A DNA stretch of 64,000 nt from Nereocystis luetkeana (GCA_031213475.1 JARUPZ010000018.1:4030733-4094732), one strand, 5' to 3'; numbered from the stretch's first letter, positions 10,271-21,030 are shown. Translations and numbers: made by a program. Notes: a model not told the origin generated them from the sequence alone.

Positions 10271-11240
10271 AGCGGTATACGAAGAGGCAGCACCAGCGTG
10301 ACGCGCGTCGTATGCTGTCTACATGTGCCCACGCACGCAAATCATCCAGTGACCCGCGTCGTATGCCGTCTCATAGCCGGTCTTTTCACGCCAAAGCAAC
10401 TTAAATCAACGTTCAATTGCCCAGAAAACTGACAGTCCTGTTGAAACTATTCCCGAGAAAAAAAAAAAAAACGTCTACTCGCCAAAAGTTCCAAGCTCTC
10501 GAGAATCATGGTTGCCAATCTTGCGAAAGGCTACCGAAACGCCCTCACAGCGACCGTCCAGAGCGAACGAGTTTATACTTGTATTTATAGAAAATCTACA
10601 GATGAATCATCTACAAATATATCATCTACAGACAGATCTTCTAGTTCCTCGCCTTATACAGGATTTGCATAGTACACATCCAACCTAGGAAGCATTTGCT
10701 ATCAATAAATCATCATGCAGATTTTACAGGTACCACTCGGCAACATGAGCTACTGTAGATCATATGTGCAAGGTCGGGAGCAGAGAGATCTATCTGTCTT
10801 GAAATATCTAGATCATCGAGTGTGACTGGTTTGTAGATGATGTGTACACGATATGTGCGAGGCAGTCTATTCGTGTATACAGCCGGCGTCCCCTGTGGCT
10901 TGGTAGGTGGGTCCGCGTGCCTATCAAGATCAATTTCGTCGATTCGAGTCTCACCGAGTGCATGCTCATGGGGACTTTTTCTTGCGAAAAAAAAATGCGT
11001 ACCGGAAAGCGCGAGAGCGTAAGTTAGCTACATTCGATGAAAATCGACGAATAGTGGGAATGTTGAACCCTATGCGCGATAACAAATGAAGACACGTATC
11101 GGGGGGAAGAAGGGACGACACCTATGATCACGGCTTGTCCAGAAGATGGCTGACGGTAAAACCTCCTATGAGTTGAGGCTGGAAAGTAAAAGTGATGATT
11201 AAAAATAAAAAAGCAGTACTCGTAAATCTGAAGAGGCCTT
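10270..11240. other. No gene recognised
   Basis: It contains a short atctacagat minisatellite fragment (10585-10640) and otherwise unique sequence within the transporter intron. Confidence 0.35.
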
Positions 11241-11408
11241 GACGCGGGCTGTTAACTGACTTAACTGACTGACTGACCGATTGAATGACTGTCTGGCTGA
11301 CTGACTGACTGGTTGAATGACTGGCTGACTGACTGACTGACTGACTGACTTAACTGACTGGCTCGCTGAATGGTTGACTGACTGACTCGCTGACTGACTG
11401 ACTGGCTG
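11240..11408. repeat. (CTGA)n microsatellite beside exon 2
   Basis: Degenerate ctga/ctgg tetranucleotide array. On the minus strand it starts within a few bases of the exon 2 donor (cag|gtcagcc), so the intron begins almost directly with gactgact-type repeat. The SQSVSQSV frames are repeat artefacts. Confidence 0.85.
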
Positions 11409-11410
11409 AC

Positions 11411-11479
11411 CTGGTCTAGGACTCCCTTCTTGCTGAAGCCGTACCCGATAGCGCACGAGGCCACCAGCTTCATCACCGC
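11411..11479 (-). CDS. AEC/PIN-like membrane transporter, exon 2
   Basis: This exon has 23 codons, phase 0 at both ends. The minus-strand acceptor is tttttccccttcag and the donor gaccag|gtcagc. It encodes AVMKLVASCAIGYGFSKKGV then LDQ. The pattern 'V.KL....C.IGY...KKG(V/L)LD' is the first membrane helix of AEC transporters. It joins the upstream exon (VQPSILILATK) and the downstream exon (SAISSLSRL) without a frame break. The downstream intron (11410-4030) is 7.4 kb and contains repeats and a candidate nested gene. Confidence 0.8.
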
Positions 11480-11699
11480 CTGAAGGGGAAAAAAAGCAGC
11501 AGCAGTATCATGTACACAGGCGAAAAGATAAACCCGCCCAAATTCATTACTGTACGTACGTAAGCAGAGGCGCGTTCGAAGCAAGTATCACTCCAAGCTT
11601 CCTTCCGATGCACAACGAAACATGGGCTTTTGAGGGGGGGGGAAAGGAGAGCTAACACAAGCTTTTGACGTCTCAAGTTTGTTCAAATATCTCAAGGTC

Positions 11700-12175
11700 A
11701 AGGCTAAAACTGTTGGGGGCGCTGCTGTGTGCTCTGAGAGAATTGCAGATTGGCCTCTTTGGCACCCCCCAGATAGCGACCTACCAGGTAAACAACAACT
11801 ACTTTGGTGTTGCGGGGCCGCCAACTAGCAGTAGAAGGGGTAGGCAGGATCATGCTGCGCCCGCCCCGTGCCGTGCGACCCCCTTCCGTTATAACTCGGA
11901 CACCAGTTACAGAATATCGTCCCCTCAAAATCACGCTGTGTGCGTTTTTGCTGTGTGGTTCGTCAATCAATATCATCAGCTTTCCCTTCAAGATGGCTAT
12001 GAGATCGGGGTCGGCGGCGAGCGGGCCACTTTGTACGCTCGAACAACCGCTAACGGCCCTCGTGCTCGAGAATTTACTGGAGGGTGCGGTCACGGTCACA
12101 ACTGAGTGCCGGGGCCTTGCTCTCAAATGGCTGTTCATGTTGGCGGAACCATTTGCGTGTGGATACGAGCACACA
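11700..12175. other. Unique region open on both strands, unassigned
   Basis: A plus-strand frame (11804 onward) and a minus-strand frame both stay open for over 300 bp across a non-repetitive, GC-balanced segment. On the minus strand it contains LIAILKGKLMILIDEP; on the plus strand a possible donor follows ATYQ at 11787 (cctaccag|gtaaac). The transporter reading frame needs no exon here, as exons 1 and 2 join directly. It could be an alternative exon or an unrelated fragment; I do not recognise it. Confidence 0.3.
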
Positions 12176-12357
12176 CATGGTATGGTGTGGTATGGTATGG
12201 TGTGGTATGGTATGGTACAGTACGGCATGGTACGGTACGGTACAGCATGGTATGGTATGGTATGGTATGTTAGGGTGTGGTATGTTGTGATATGGTATGG
12301 TATGGGACGGTACGGCATGTTATGGTATGGCATGGTATGGTATGGTATGGTATGGTA
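12176..12357. repeat. (TATGG)n pentanucleotide array
   Basis: About 35 imperfect copies of tatgg/tacgg. The SINE1 copy at 12357-12701 begins directly at its right edge, and a short tatgg remnant (ctggtatggtatgg) follows the SINE at 12714-12727, consistent with insertion into this array. Confidence 0.9.
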
Positions 12358-12701
12358 TTTTTTATTTTATTTTTTTTCATCCCATTTATTATCTTCGCAC
12401 ATCTTCTTCTCTCTCTCCTTCCAACTCGTAACTCAGATCCGGGGTCACATAGCAGGCTCTTCTACCCCCTTCCCGCTACGGTACGTGCCTTCATTTTTAT
12501 CGCGAGAATATTTCAGCCTTTTCTTCCCTCGTCGACTCGCATCGAATTGTGCCTACCCACGCTGCAAGGCGCTCTCAACAATTGAATCCTTTTTTATTTT
12601 TATTTTTGTAAATAAAGTCAAATGTCGGACCCACCTGGGGCTCGAACCCAGGACTCAAACAAGTAGAATTCGAGGTTAACCACTTGAACCACCGGGGCGA
12701 C
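12357..12701 (-). mobile_element. SINE1 copy 1 (tRNA-derived)
   Basis: On the minus strand the element starts gtcgccccggtggttcaagt, with box A tggttcaagtgg and box B gggttcgagcc inside a 5-bp/7-nt T-arm (ctggg ttcgagc cccag). A ~230-bp unique body follows and the tail is A-rich (taaataaaa type). About 345 bp. A second copy (15637-15981) is nearly identical over its whole length. Copy 1 is flanked on both sides by tatgg repeat. Confidence 0.8.
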
Positions 12702-12789
12702 TTGGGCTATGGCCTGGTATGGTATGGTGAGAGTTTCGGCTGATCATCAACCGTCAAATAAACCATCGATCATCAAAAAAAATATAAAA

Positions 12790-12905
12790 TCATAAACCAT
12801 CAACTACTACGGCCACCTTTGTGACGAGGATGAATGTACTACAGTAGACGGTTGCACAAAGCCCACTGTCGAGCTAACAATCAACAATCAACAACTTTCA
12901 ATGCA
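12790..12905 (-). pseudogene. Degenerate duplicate of the end of transporter exon 1
   Basis: The sequence around cacctttgtgacgaggatga and agacggttgcacaaagccca matches the end of exon 1 and its donor (12981-13035) with substitutions and a small insertion (tactacagtaga in place of aataga). Flanking aaaatcat.aac sequence is shared too, so a ~150-bp tandem duplication that includes an exon-intron boundary is likely. The reading frame is broken. Confidence 0.55.
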
Positions 12906-12984
12906 GCAAAGAATTACGCCAACAATAATCTAACAATCAGTAACCATCAAAATAGTCGTAAAATCATCAACAAATCAGGGTCAC

Positions 12985-13149
12985 CTTCGTGGCCAGGATG
13001 AGAATAGACGGCTGCACAGAGCCCAACATCGAGCACACCGCCAAAGCCGTAGCCCGAGCCGCGTTCCGGCCCACCCTCAACCTCCCGCCGAGTATCCCCT
13101 CCACTCCCAACCCCGCCCCCGCCCCCGCCCCCCCACCGCTCGCAGCCAT
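12985..13149 (-). CDS. AEC/PIN-like membrane transporter, exon 1 (start)
   Basis: This exon has 55 codons from ATG at 13149 to donor acgaag|gtgacc, phase 0. The N-terminus is a Gly/Ala-rich leader (MAASGGGAGAGAG), then GRLRVGRNAARATALAVCSM and LGSVQPSILILATK, the beginning of the first hydrophobic segment. ATG 13149 is chosen because it is the first ATG in a frame that stays open to the donor. A GTG-initiated extension five codons longer is less likely. The ALAVCSMLGSVQP.(I/L) start followed by V.KL....IGY in the next exon fits the N-terminus of AEC proteins. No clear promoter element is recognisable upstream. Confidence 0.7.
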
Positions 13150-13489
13150 CGACAGCGCCTGCACATCACCACGAAGTCAACAAATATGTTAGCCTGCACA
13201 CGGGCGCCCGGAAAAAAAAGATGTCAACCGTCACATTTTTTTTTTTCGCTAGACAGGGGGGGGGAGTTATTATTTAATACCTGGTACCAGGTAGAACCGA
13301 GTGCAACAAATGAAGACATGAAGAAAAAAAAACTTATTTCATCGTGTGATAACAACTGCCAGGTACTGTTGTAACGGTTTTCCATTCCGACCTCTGGGGG
13401 TGTTGTGCGTCGTTTTCTCTTTTTCACGGACACCCCTGGCCTGCCACTCATATATATGTCAAAATCAAATGCTGCCTGCACACTTCGAG
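13150..13489. other. Probable 5' flank of the transporter gene
   Basis: It contains a perfect 16-bp palindrome TACCTGGTACCAGGTA at 13279 (two fused TACCWGGTA motifs) and homopolymer runs. No TATA-like or initiator sequence can be assigned with confidence. Confidence 0.35.
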
Positions 13490-13895
13490 CAGGTCAGATC
13501 ATTGTACGTTGTACAGATCACACAGATCGTTGAACAGATCACACATATTCTTATACAGATCACGCAGGTCGTTGCGCAGATCACACAGATCATTGTGCAG
13601 ATCACGTAGATCATCGTGCAGATTACACAGATCATTGCACAGATCACACAGATCATTGTGCAGATCACACAGATCATTGTGTAGATCACACATATCGTTG
13701 AGCAGATCACACAGATCATTGTGCAGATCACACAGTTCATTGTACAGATCACACAGATCGGTGTACAGATCGCACAGATGGTTGCGAAGATCACAAAGAT
13801 CGTTGCACAGATCACACAGATCGTTGCGCAAATCACAAAGATCGTTGTACATATCTCAACGGTCATTGCGCAAATCGCACAGATCATTTTCACGG
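13490..13895. repeat. Minisatellite, 21-bp unit (cacagatcattgtgcagat)
   Basis: About 18 imperfect copies of a 21-22-bp unit built from cagatcacacagatcattgtg. Because 21 is divisible by three, several frames on both strands stay open (minus strand DLCDLHN heptads up to 142 codons; plus strand RSHRSLCRS up to 193 codons). I see no start context, splice site or domain to support translation. It lies ~350 bp upstream of the transporter start codon. Confidence 0.85.
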
Positions 13896-14650
13896 GTCTT
13901 CATCGTCTGTATACATATACACAAGTTTCCACGGGTTGGTTGGCCTACAGGCTGTGAAACATCTGACCATAGATGGTTCCGCGGTGGCAGCTTATATGGC
14001 AGTGATCTACAGGGCTTGTGGATGTTTCCACGGTTTCACTCAAGCGTATGCATGGATTTGGTGAGCACATTTCAGCACATTTCGTCGTGATGATCTGACA
14101 CGTGCGGTCTTACTGTGATCCGTTTACAATTTTCCACGTGATGGATCTATGCCGGGTGCACCAACACAACGGCTACAGTAGTAGTAGGTATGATTCCAGC
14201 ATTTATCCCCCACTCGAATCGTATATGAAGAACGGAAATACACGAAATCAGCTGACCTGTATCCGTCCGGTGCTTGCCACAGTATGTCCAAGACAGCCAT
14301 ACTCCGTCCCCGCGTATCCCACAGCGTATGCATGTACGTACGCGCAGCAGTTAAGAATCTCCTATTCTGGCCACGGCTTACTGCGATATCAACCTTGGGC
14401 ATAGATAGCCTTACACATTGTACTGTATAGGATTGAGGGTGGCGTTCCTCGCTGAGCCACAAATGCGTACGCATGTAGCTGTAAGCTCCGGGGGACAAAA
14501 CCCCCCCCCCCAAAAAACAAAAAAAAACAATGCATGTCAGCCTGAAATATTTTTGCTAGAAAAAAGGAACACTTATCGCGTATCGTGCAGCTGTAGTCTA
14601 CCCCACCTCCTTACCGTATTTATCGTACCGCAAAGTACGTGCATACCACA
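13896..14650. other. No gene recognised
   Basis: Mostly unique sequence; open frames on both strands are short and overlap each other. Nothing supportable. Confidence 0.35.
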
Positions 14651-14652
14651 TA

Positions 14653-14727
14653 TGTCCGGAAATGTAAGGAACATTTGAGTATCCATTTTATACCCAATTG
14701 TTCCTTACATTTCCGGACAAAAGACAA
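14653..14727. repeat. 75-bp perfect-arm hairpin
   Basis: The left arm tgtccggaaatgtaaggaac and the right arm gttccttacatttccggaca are exact reverse complements over about 20 bp, separated by ~35 bp. It could be a tiny MITE or a foldback remnant; no second copy is seen in the window. Confidence 0.75.
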
Positions 14728-15461
14728 ATACAACGAAAAGCACCTGTGCTCGCCCCCTTCGCGCGACGAGCCGCCCTCGCGCGACGAGCCACCCCCCCCC
14801 CCCCGACGGTCGCCCAAGCCCCGTCCCCGCTCCCAGAGCAGGCGCTCTTGAAAAAGCGGGGACAAAGCACGAACGCCCACGGCCATAGTCGCAGCGGGCG
14901 GCTGCTGATCTGTGAGGTACGAGTACGACATGAGGGCGGGGTAGGTACGCGACTCATTACAAACAAGGACAAACACGAAATCGTCCCCCCCCCGATTACA
15001 ATCGCCGCGGGGGCTGCCGATCTATATACAATGTACGAGTGTTATGATTTTTACAAATAGGTTGTCAAGGGTGGAGATAGGCGTTTGGTAAAAAAAGGGG
15101 ACGAAACGCGAACATCCCCGGTCATCACAGCCGCCCCGGGAGGCTGCCGGTCTGTGCATTGGCGCAAGCACCATGTAACATGCACGTCAAGGGCTTAGGG
15201 CAATTTGCGTTTGTTTTTCAAGCGGGGATGAAACTTCAACCTCCCCCGTCACAATCCCCGCGAGGGGTTGTCGATCGGTGAGCCAACGTGTCATTCATTT
15301 TGGGATGTCGAGGGCGAAGCTCTAAATAGGCGTTCTTGTGAAGGCGGGGGCAGCGCACGAGCATCCCCGGTCATCGAAATCGCCGCGGGGGGCTGCTGCT
15401 CTGTAGATACAAATATCACGAACAAATTGTGCGTGCCATCAAGGGGGGGACGGACGTTTTT

Positions 15462-15557
15462 TAACCCCTTTAGCACCGCACTCCCATACGTGGGGACAAA
15501 CCATCCAAATTTGAAGTAGTTTGTCCCGAAACAGGACTGCAGTTCTAAAACGGTTAA
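15462..15557. mobile_element. M2 MITE copy 2, TTAA at both ends
   Basis: Left ttaaccccttt, right ctaaaacggttaa, with the central caaatttgaagtagtttgtc. TTAA followed by CCC at one end and by the complement at the other is the piggyBac-type arrangement. Inserted in satellite DNA. Confidence 0.75.
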
Positions 15558-15636
15558 CCGGGGATGAAACACGAACGTCCCCCGCCACAAAAACCGCGGG
15601 AGGCTGCCGATCCAAATACCGTATATATATATATAT

Positions 15637-15981
15637 ATATTTTATTTATTTTTCTCATCCCATTTATTATCTTCGCCCATCTTCTTCTCTCTCTCCTTCC
15701 AACTCGTAACTCAGATCCGGGGTCACATAGCAGGCTCTTCTCCCCCCTTCCCGCTACGGTACGTGCCTTCATTTTTTATCGCGAGAAGATTTCAGCCTTT
15801 TCTTCCCTCGTCGACTCGCATCGAATTGTGCCTACCCACGCTGCAAGGTGCTCTCAACAATTGAATCCTTTTGATTTTATTCTTGCAAATAAAGTCAAAA
15901 GTCCGACCCACCTGGGGCTCGAACCCAGGACTCAAAACACAAGTAGAATTCGAGGTTAACAACTTGAACCACCGGGGCGAC
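15637..15981 (-). mobile_element. SINE1 copy 2 (tRNA-derived)
   Basis: Near-identical to 12357-12701, with the same tRNA-like head at 15900-15981, body and A-rich tail. A (TA)n run abuts the tail, and ttatatatacatatat follows the head, suggesting insertion in a TA repeat. It sits inside the satellite array. Confidence 0.8.
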
Positions 15982-16469
15982 CGGTTATATATACATATAT
16001 CGTAAATACGACGTCAGGGGCAGAAACAAGCGTTCTTGTACAATCGGGAACACAAGACGATTACCCCCCCCCCCCTTCACGATCGCCGCATAAGGCTGCT
16101 GATCTGTAGATACAATTATCGTGTATTAATAGTAGCACACATCGCGGGGCGGGGATGTGGGTTTTCATAACGGGGATGAAACACTAATGTCCCCGGTCGT
16201 AGTAACCGTGGGTGTATCATACCTGGTATATGGTATGCCGTCGAGGGCATATATAACCCTTACTGAAAAGCGGGGACAAAACACAAACAACCCCGGTCAC
16301 AATCGCCGCTGGAAATTGCTGCCCTGTGGGGTATGAGTATCGCGTGATATGCATATCAGAGGCAGTTTTTTCGGCGGGGGTGAATGACAAGCTACGAGAC
16401 AATAACGTACAATCACCACCGGGAGGTAATGTACGTAAAAAGGCTCGTGTATGACGAGCCTTCGACAGG

Positions 16470-16750
16470 CCAGGGGGGCGAGGGGCGGGGGGGGGAGAGG
16501 CATGGGGGGGTGCTCATTGTCATGCATGGCCGTAGTCGTATGACCATAGACCCTCGAATCCCCACGTTCGAGGGACGGGGCACCCGCCGGGTTTTCACCA
16601 ACCAGGCGCACATTGCTTGCTTGCACCAAGCGTGAGGCGCCGTGAGGTTGTTTGTCGGCGAGTCGCTCGGAGGGTGAACTTCATCCTGCTGAGAACCGGT
16701 TGCCAGACGGAACTTGCATGTGGATGATGACAACATAAACTCCGATGGGG
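16470..16750 (+). mobile_element. Family A element, head part
   Basis: It starts with a G-rich run, then catgcatggccgtagtcgta, tgaccatagaccctcg, cgggttttcacc and ggcgccgtgaggt. The 3' half is missing; the sequence continues as diverged A (gaaccggttgcc, cttgcatgtggatgatga) and then returns to satellite. Confidence 0.7.
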
Positions 16751-16830
16751 GGGGGGTGGGTATAAAGAGGGGGTCCATGTTACAGCGGGGATAACGGGAA
16801 AAACGTCCCCGACACAAAATCGCCTATTGA

Positions 16831-17249
16831 GGCTAATAAGAGCCGTTCTGCATTTCACTTATGTATGATGCACTCTTGTCATGCGAGAAACGTGCACGTA
16901 ATAAACAACGAGGCGGCTTACTCAAAGGGGGAGCTGTACGCCGCCCCCCGCCCAAAAGCTGAGCCTCGAGAAAACTGAAGAAGAAGAAGTGCACGCTTCT
17001 GACGCGTCCTACGGCAGAGGCAACGTAGCGCCTAATTTTTGTGGAGGCCCCTAACTTGATTATAGCATACACAGGAACCCTAGATCTCTCCCCCAAAAAA
17101 CTGTTTGCGACAGAAACAAAAAACGGGCAGGCTCCGTGTTGTTTTTGTGTTTTGTTCGTGTATTGCCACTCTGCTCCCTAAACGCTGGGGCCGTTTCGTT
17201 TGAATATTAGTGTACAAACGATCTTGATATTTAGGGGCAAGAGTGGATG
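16831..17249. other. No gene recognised
   Basis: Unique sequence without shared repeats; short overlapping frames only. Confidence 0.3.
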
Positions 17250-17332
17250 AAGACTGCAGTCCCATTCTGGGGGCAAAGCCAGTCAAGTTGCAAGTAACTC
17301 GCCCCAAAAACGGGACCGCAGTCCTAAAAGGA
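17250..17332. mobile_element. M2 MITE copy 3
   Basis: Left gactgcagtcccattctggg, right aacgggaccgcagtcctaaa; interior caagttgcaagtaactcgcc. Confidence 0.75.
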
Positions 17333-17435
17333 TAAAAAAAAGTTGAATGAGAAAAAAAACAAGTAGCTGTGAGATCGAGCACTTCATCGAAACTGCATGA
17401 TACCTCGTACAGTATGTAGGTGTGTAAGTATGTAT

Positions 17436-17936
17436 GTACAAGGCGCTGCGCTCCGCGGGCGGCCTTCGCCGCCCGCTACGCTCGGTCAGGAAAGAGAAAT
17501 ACATCAAATTACTGTGCCAAGCGGACAGAGGTCCATGATTGAAAATAGTGTTTTCATGATCGATCGTAGTTGCAAACTGGCAACTTGATAATACCAAGAG
17601 TCCTGCCGCCATGCTTCAGGAGAAAACAGCTCGGACGCCCCAAAACGCTTCGCGTCGCGGGCGGTTGTCGGACGCACGTCGCCCTCTACGCTCGCTCACA
17701 TGCCGTATGTAAGTACGTACATACCCGAGGTAGGGTAATCCCTTTCCTCTTGTCACATGCTGTACTGCTGTGCGAAACACAGCCTTTTCCTTTCTTGACG
17801 TGGAAAGAGAAAGCACAGCACGGCACAGCAGCACCGCAAAAACAATGAAAATTAAACCGAAAAAATTGGGAAGAAAAAAAATCCCCGTCCCCTCGTGAAA
17901 TCATTTTCTGTTTGATTGAAACACCTTGCACCGGCC
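17436..17936 (-). mobile_element. Family B element, truncated copy
   Basis: Reverse complement of the right half of the ~1.1-kb copies at 23549-24660 and 42031-43145. Shared parts include tacaaggcgctgcgctccg, gcctacgccgcccgctacgc-type palindrome, ccgccatgcttcaggagaaa and atccccgtcccctcgtg. It contains no recognisable coding sequence. Confidence 0.8.
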
Positions 17937-18560
17937 AAAATAAAATAAAAATGTGCAGACCCAGCCGCAACACCAGCATCAGCACAACAGCAGCAGCAGC
18001 GGTACACCTTGCGTACGGCATCGCAGCAGACAACAACTTGCAGTATACGCCCAAATTACTGGGAGAACAGGACGCGTATTGTACGCGCATTATCGCACTC
18101 AATCCTGAGAACAGGCAGTGTTCGAGATACTGCGAGTATGAGCAGCATCGAACGCCTGATACCTGAAAGCAGATACCTGATATCGATCGGCAACACAGAA
18201 CAACCGCAAAGTACTGCTGACATGGGCAGTATTCTCATAGCGTGAATACCAAAATATTCATGTTGGATATACGTGTAGCACACGCAGCAGTATACAGCAG
18301 CACAAAACTCCGACATACTGCGAGTACTTGCAGTCTGAGCAAGCAGTCTCCACATCCCGATTCCGTCCAGTAATGCTCGCCGAAACAACTGGACGCACTT
18401 TTCAACAGAAAATGGTACCCAGCCGAACATCATATCTTATACCTGGAACGAAGGATCATATCTTCAAAGCGGGTCCGTATCTACCATTTACTAGGAAATA
18501 AAAACGTCGCATCTGGGCTGGATATGATTACTTTCTCAAAGTGAAAAACGTCTGCTGTGT
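17937..18560. other. No gene recognised
   Basis: Unique sequence with a short (CAG)n run near 17985; nothing else supportable. Confidence 0.3.
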
Positions 18561-18569
18561 ATGATATAT

Positions 18570-18915
18570 TCCGATGCGATTGGTCGGTTTTTCTTATCGA
18601 ACTCACAACACTCGGCCGACTTGCCAACAACCTTCATTCAATTCGACCGGCGAAAACACAGCTTTGTACGTACATATTCGAAGTAGAACAACTCTGAAGA
18701 ACTACTACTGTACTGCTGCTGTAGTTGTTAGTACTGGTATTCCAATGCGCCTCACTCAGCCGTAGTGGAAAGTCCGAGCATGTACGGCCACCTTACGATA
18801 CCCTCCGATGTGATTGGTTGCTTTTTCTTATCGAACTCACAACACTCGACCGAATTCATACTACCCAACAACCTTCATTCCATTCTAGCGGCGAAAACAG
18901 AAGACTTGCCGAGTG
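18570..18915 (+). repeat. Direct duplication, ~225-bp spacing
   Basis: 18570-18660 and 18797-18910 share ccgatgcgattggtcg, ttttcttatcgaactcacaa and caacaaccttcatt.cattc. Divergence is about 15 percent by eye. Confidence 0.7.
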
Positions 18916-19500
18916 ATAAAAATTATACTAAAAAAAAACACCAACAAAGCAATCACCGGGATATGCAACGAGCTGGTACCAAGAACGGCGCGATACCCCG
19001 AGAAGGCGCGGGTAGTCGTCCGGCGAAGAGAGAGGGGCAAGGGAAGGCAGGCACCGAGAAAGGCAGGACCGAGGGGTTCGAACAGGCCGATGGCAGCGCC
19101 CCGCTATGCAAGGCAGTTGGTAGAAAGCGGTAGCATCAGCAAGGCCGAGAAATCGAACCTCGGAGAGAAAAAAACTACTGTGAGATGAAACCTGTCACAA
19201 GAAGCTTTTCGCGGAGCAGCAACACCTAAACAAATTTCCAGGACGAAAGAAAATAGAACGTCCGTGTCTCCTCTCCCCAGCAAATATTCCTCGAGTTCGG
19301 GGTCGCCGCGCTCGTCGGTGGCGCAAGACTCCGAGACGCGCGCACGGGAGAACACCCGTCGGAGCCCGGCGAGCGCGACCCTCGAGGAAACCGGTCGAAA
19401 AAGCAAGCACGAAGGCAGGGAAGCGAAGACGTCCGGAGTCCCAGACAAAGTTCAAGACGAAATAAGGATTTTAGGCTTCGCTCACAGCGGCCGAGAAGGA

Positions 19501-19501
<1 letters not shown>

Positions 19502-19539
<38 letters not shown>

Positions 19540-19540
19540 C
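19502..19540. repeat. (TA)n microsatellite
   Basis: About 18 uninterrupted TA dinucleotides. Confidence 0.95.
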
Positions 19541-19784
19541 TATATATAGACAGCGTGATGCCCAATTTATAACTTCATCATAGTATTGCCTCTAATATCA
19601 ACTTGTTTCAAAAATGTTCGCCTCACGTACTTCAAAATCAACTTTTGTAAGATCCGTTCGTGCAACAACGTAAAAACAAATGTATCTCTCACATACTCCG
19701 AATCACCTTTTGCAAGCTGCCTTCGTGCAACGTTCCAAGATCTTGTCCTTTGCGACGTCATCTTCGAAACACGCATGTGTTCCT

Positions 19785-21030
19785 GCCCTCCTGCGCTCTG
19801 AACATCCGGTCCTCGTCATCTACCGCCGCTTCACCCGAAGTCGATCGAAATAAGAGTCTTTCGAGCTACCGAGGGGCTCATACAATCCTCTCTGTCGTCT
19901 TTTGTACACTACATACGCCGCGTTGTGGACTACTGCAAGCAACAAAGCAGTACCTTCCTCTATAGCTCTGCAACAACACCCAATTTCCAAAGCACCCTCC
20001 CTATCTCCTTCTACCGCAGCATACTGCTGTACACACACAATCATGCACGCTTGACACGAGAAGGTATCTCCCGCGTTTGTCCCGCCGCGTTGTTGGTCGA
20101 GATCGTACTTTGCCGTTACATATCGAAAACCCACCGCAACTTTTATTTTTTAACCAACCGACTTCACCTCCCGTTTAGAGAGGATGAGCGACGCTCGCTA
20201 CACCGCATTGTTGGTGGCCCGTGGCGATGACGATGAGTTTCGGCGCGAAGACCTTGCCCCGAGCAAAAACAACTAACTGCATACAGCCGCGGAAGGAAGA
20301 AACCTGCCTGCGGCACCTGTGGCGAGACAACACAAACCGCCTGTCGCCGCAACGCGGAGACTCACGACACCTTCCCATATTGATATCTTACGAGCATCGT
20401 CATGTGCTCCTGCCCTTCCGCGCTTTGAACATCCGGTCCTCGTCATCTACCGCCGCTTCACCCGAAGCCCATCGAAGTAAGAGTCTTTCGAGCTACTGAG
20501 GGGTTCACGCAATCCTCTCTGTCGTCTTTCGTACGCTACATACGTCGCACTGTGGACTATTGCAGACAACAAAGCAGTACCTTCCTCTATAGCTCTGCAA
20601 CAACACCCAATTTCCAAATCATCCTCCCTATCTCCTTCTACCGCAGCACACTGCTGTACCTGTGTACACACACAATCATGCACGCTTGACACGAGAAGGT
20701 ATCTCCCCCTACAAAGCTTGTGTGTCCCGCCGCGTTGTTGGTCGAGATCGTACTTTGCCGTTACATATCGAAAACCCACCGCAATTTGTATTATTCACAG
20801 CTGCAGTAAGCAACCGACTTCCCCTCCCGTATAGAGAGGATGAGGAGCGACGCTCGCTACACCGCGTTGTTGGTGGCCCGTGGCGATGATGATGAGTTTC
20901 GCCGCGAAGACCTTGCCCCGAGCAAAGACAGCTAAACTACATACAGCAGCGGACGGAAGAAGCCTGCCTGCAGCACCTGTGGTGAGACAACACAAACCGC
21001 CTATCGTCGCAACGCGGAGACTCACGAACG
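19785..21030. repeat. ~620-bp tandem duplication carrying a conserved minus-strand reading frame
   Basis: Copy 1 (19785-20370) and copy 2 (20405-21027) align over their whole length, about 90 percent by eye. On the minus strand each keeps an open frame (104 codons at 20134-19820, 110 codons at 20779-20447) that begins FRYVTAKYDLDQQRGG and ends SSSKDSYFD.LRVKRR. The middle part is read in a different frame in the two copies but the frame is restored, so small indels compensate. A second minus-strand segment, ARGKVFA.KLI.IATGHQQ, is also shared. There is no ATG at the frame starts and I recognise no family; this may be part of an exon or a transposon fragment. Confidence 0.6.

Larger units (their letters stand above)
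14830..16830. repeat. ~115-125-bp satellite array interrupted by several elements
   Basis: About nine degenerate units contain 'aggcgttcttg', 'agcggggacaaaacacgaac', 'ccccggtcataatcgccgcg' and 'ggctgctgatctgtagatac'. The array is interrupted by M2 (15462-15557), SINE1 (15637-15981) and a family A head (16470-16750); the last unit lies at 16775-16830. The array therefore predates these insertions. Confidence 0.75.

Noticed and set aside
11199-11584. SVSQSVSQ-rich minus-strand frames
   Set aside because: Direct translation of the (CTGA)n microsatellite; only the 69-bp exon at its right edge is supported.
11700-12180. A real exon pair on the plus strand (ATYQ|gtaaac) or a minus-strand exon
   Set aside because: Both strands are open and neither has a matching partner exon; left as unassigned.
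12620-12701. A tRNA gene on the minus strand
   Set aside because: Box A and box B and the T-arm are good, but the acceptor stem has a bulge, the anticodon arm is poor, and the unit continues into a 345-bp repeated body, so it is a SINE head.
13465-14090. Long open frames on both strands (142 and 193 codons)
   Set aside because: They run through a 21-bp minisatellite whose unit length is a multiple of three; several frames stay open for that reason alone.
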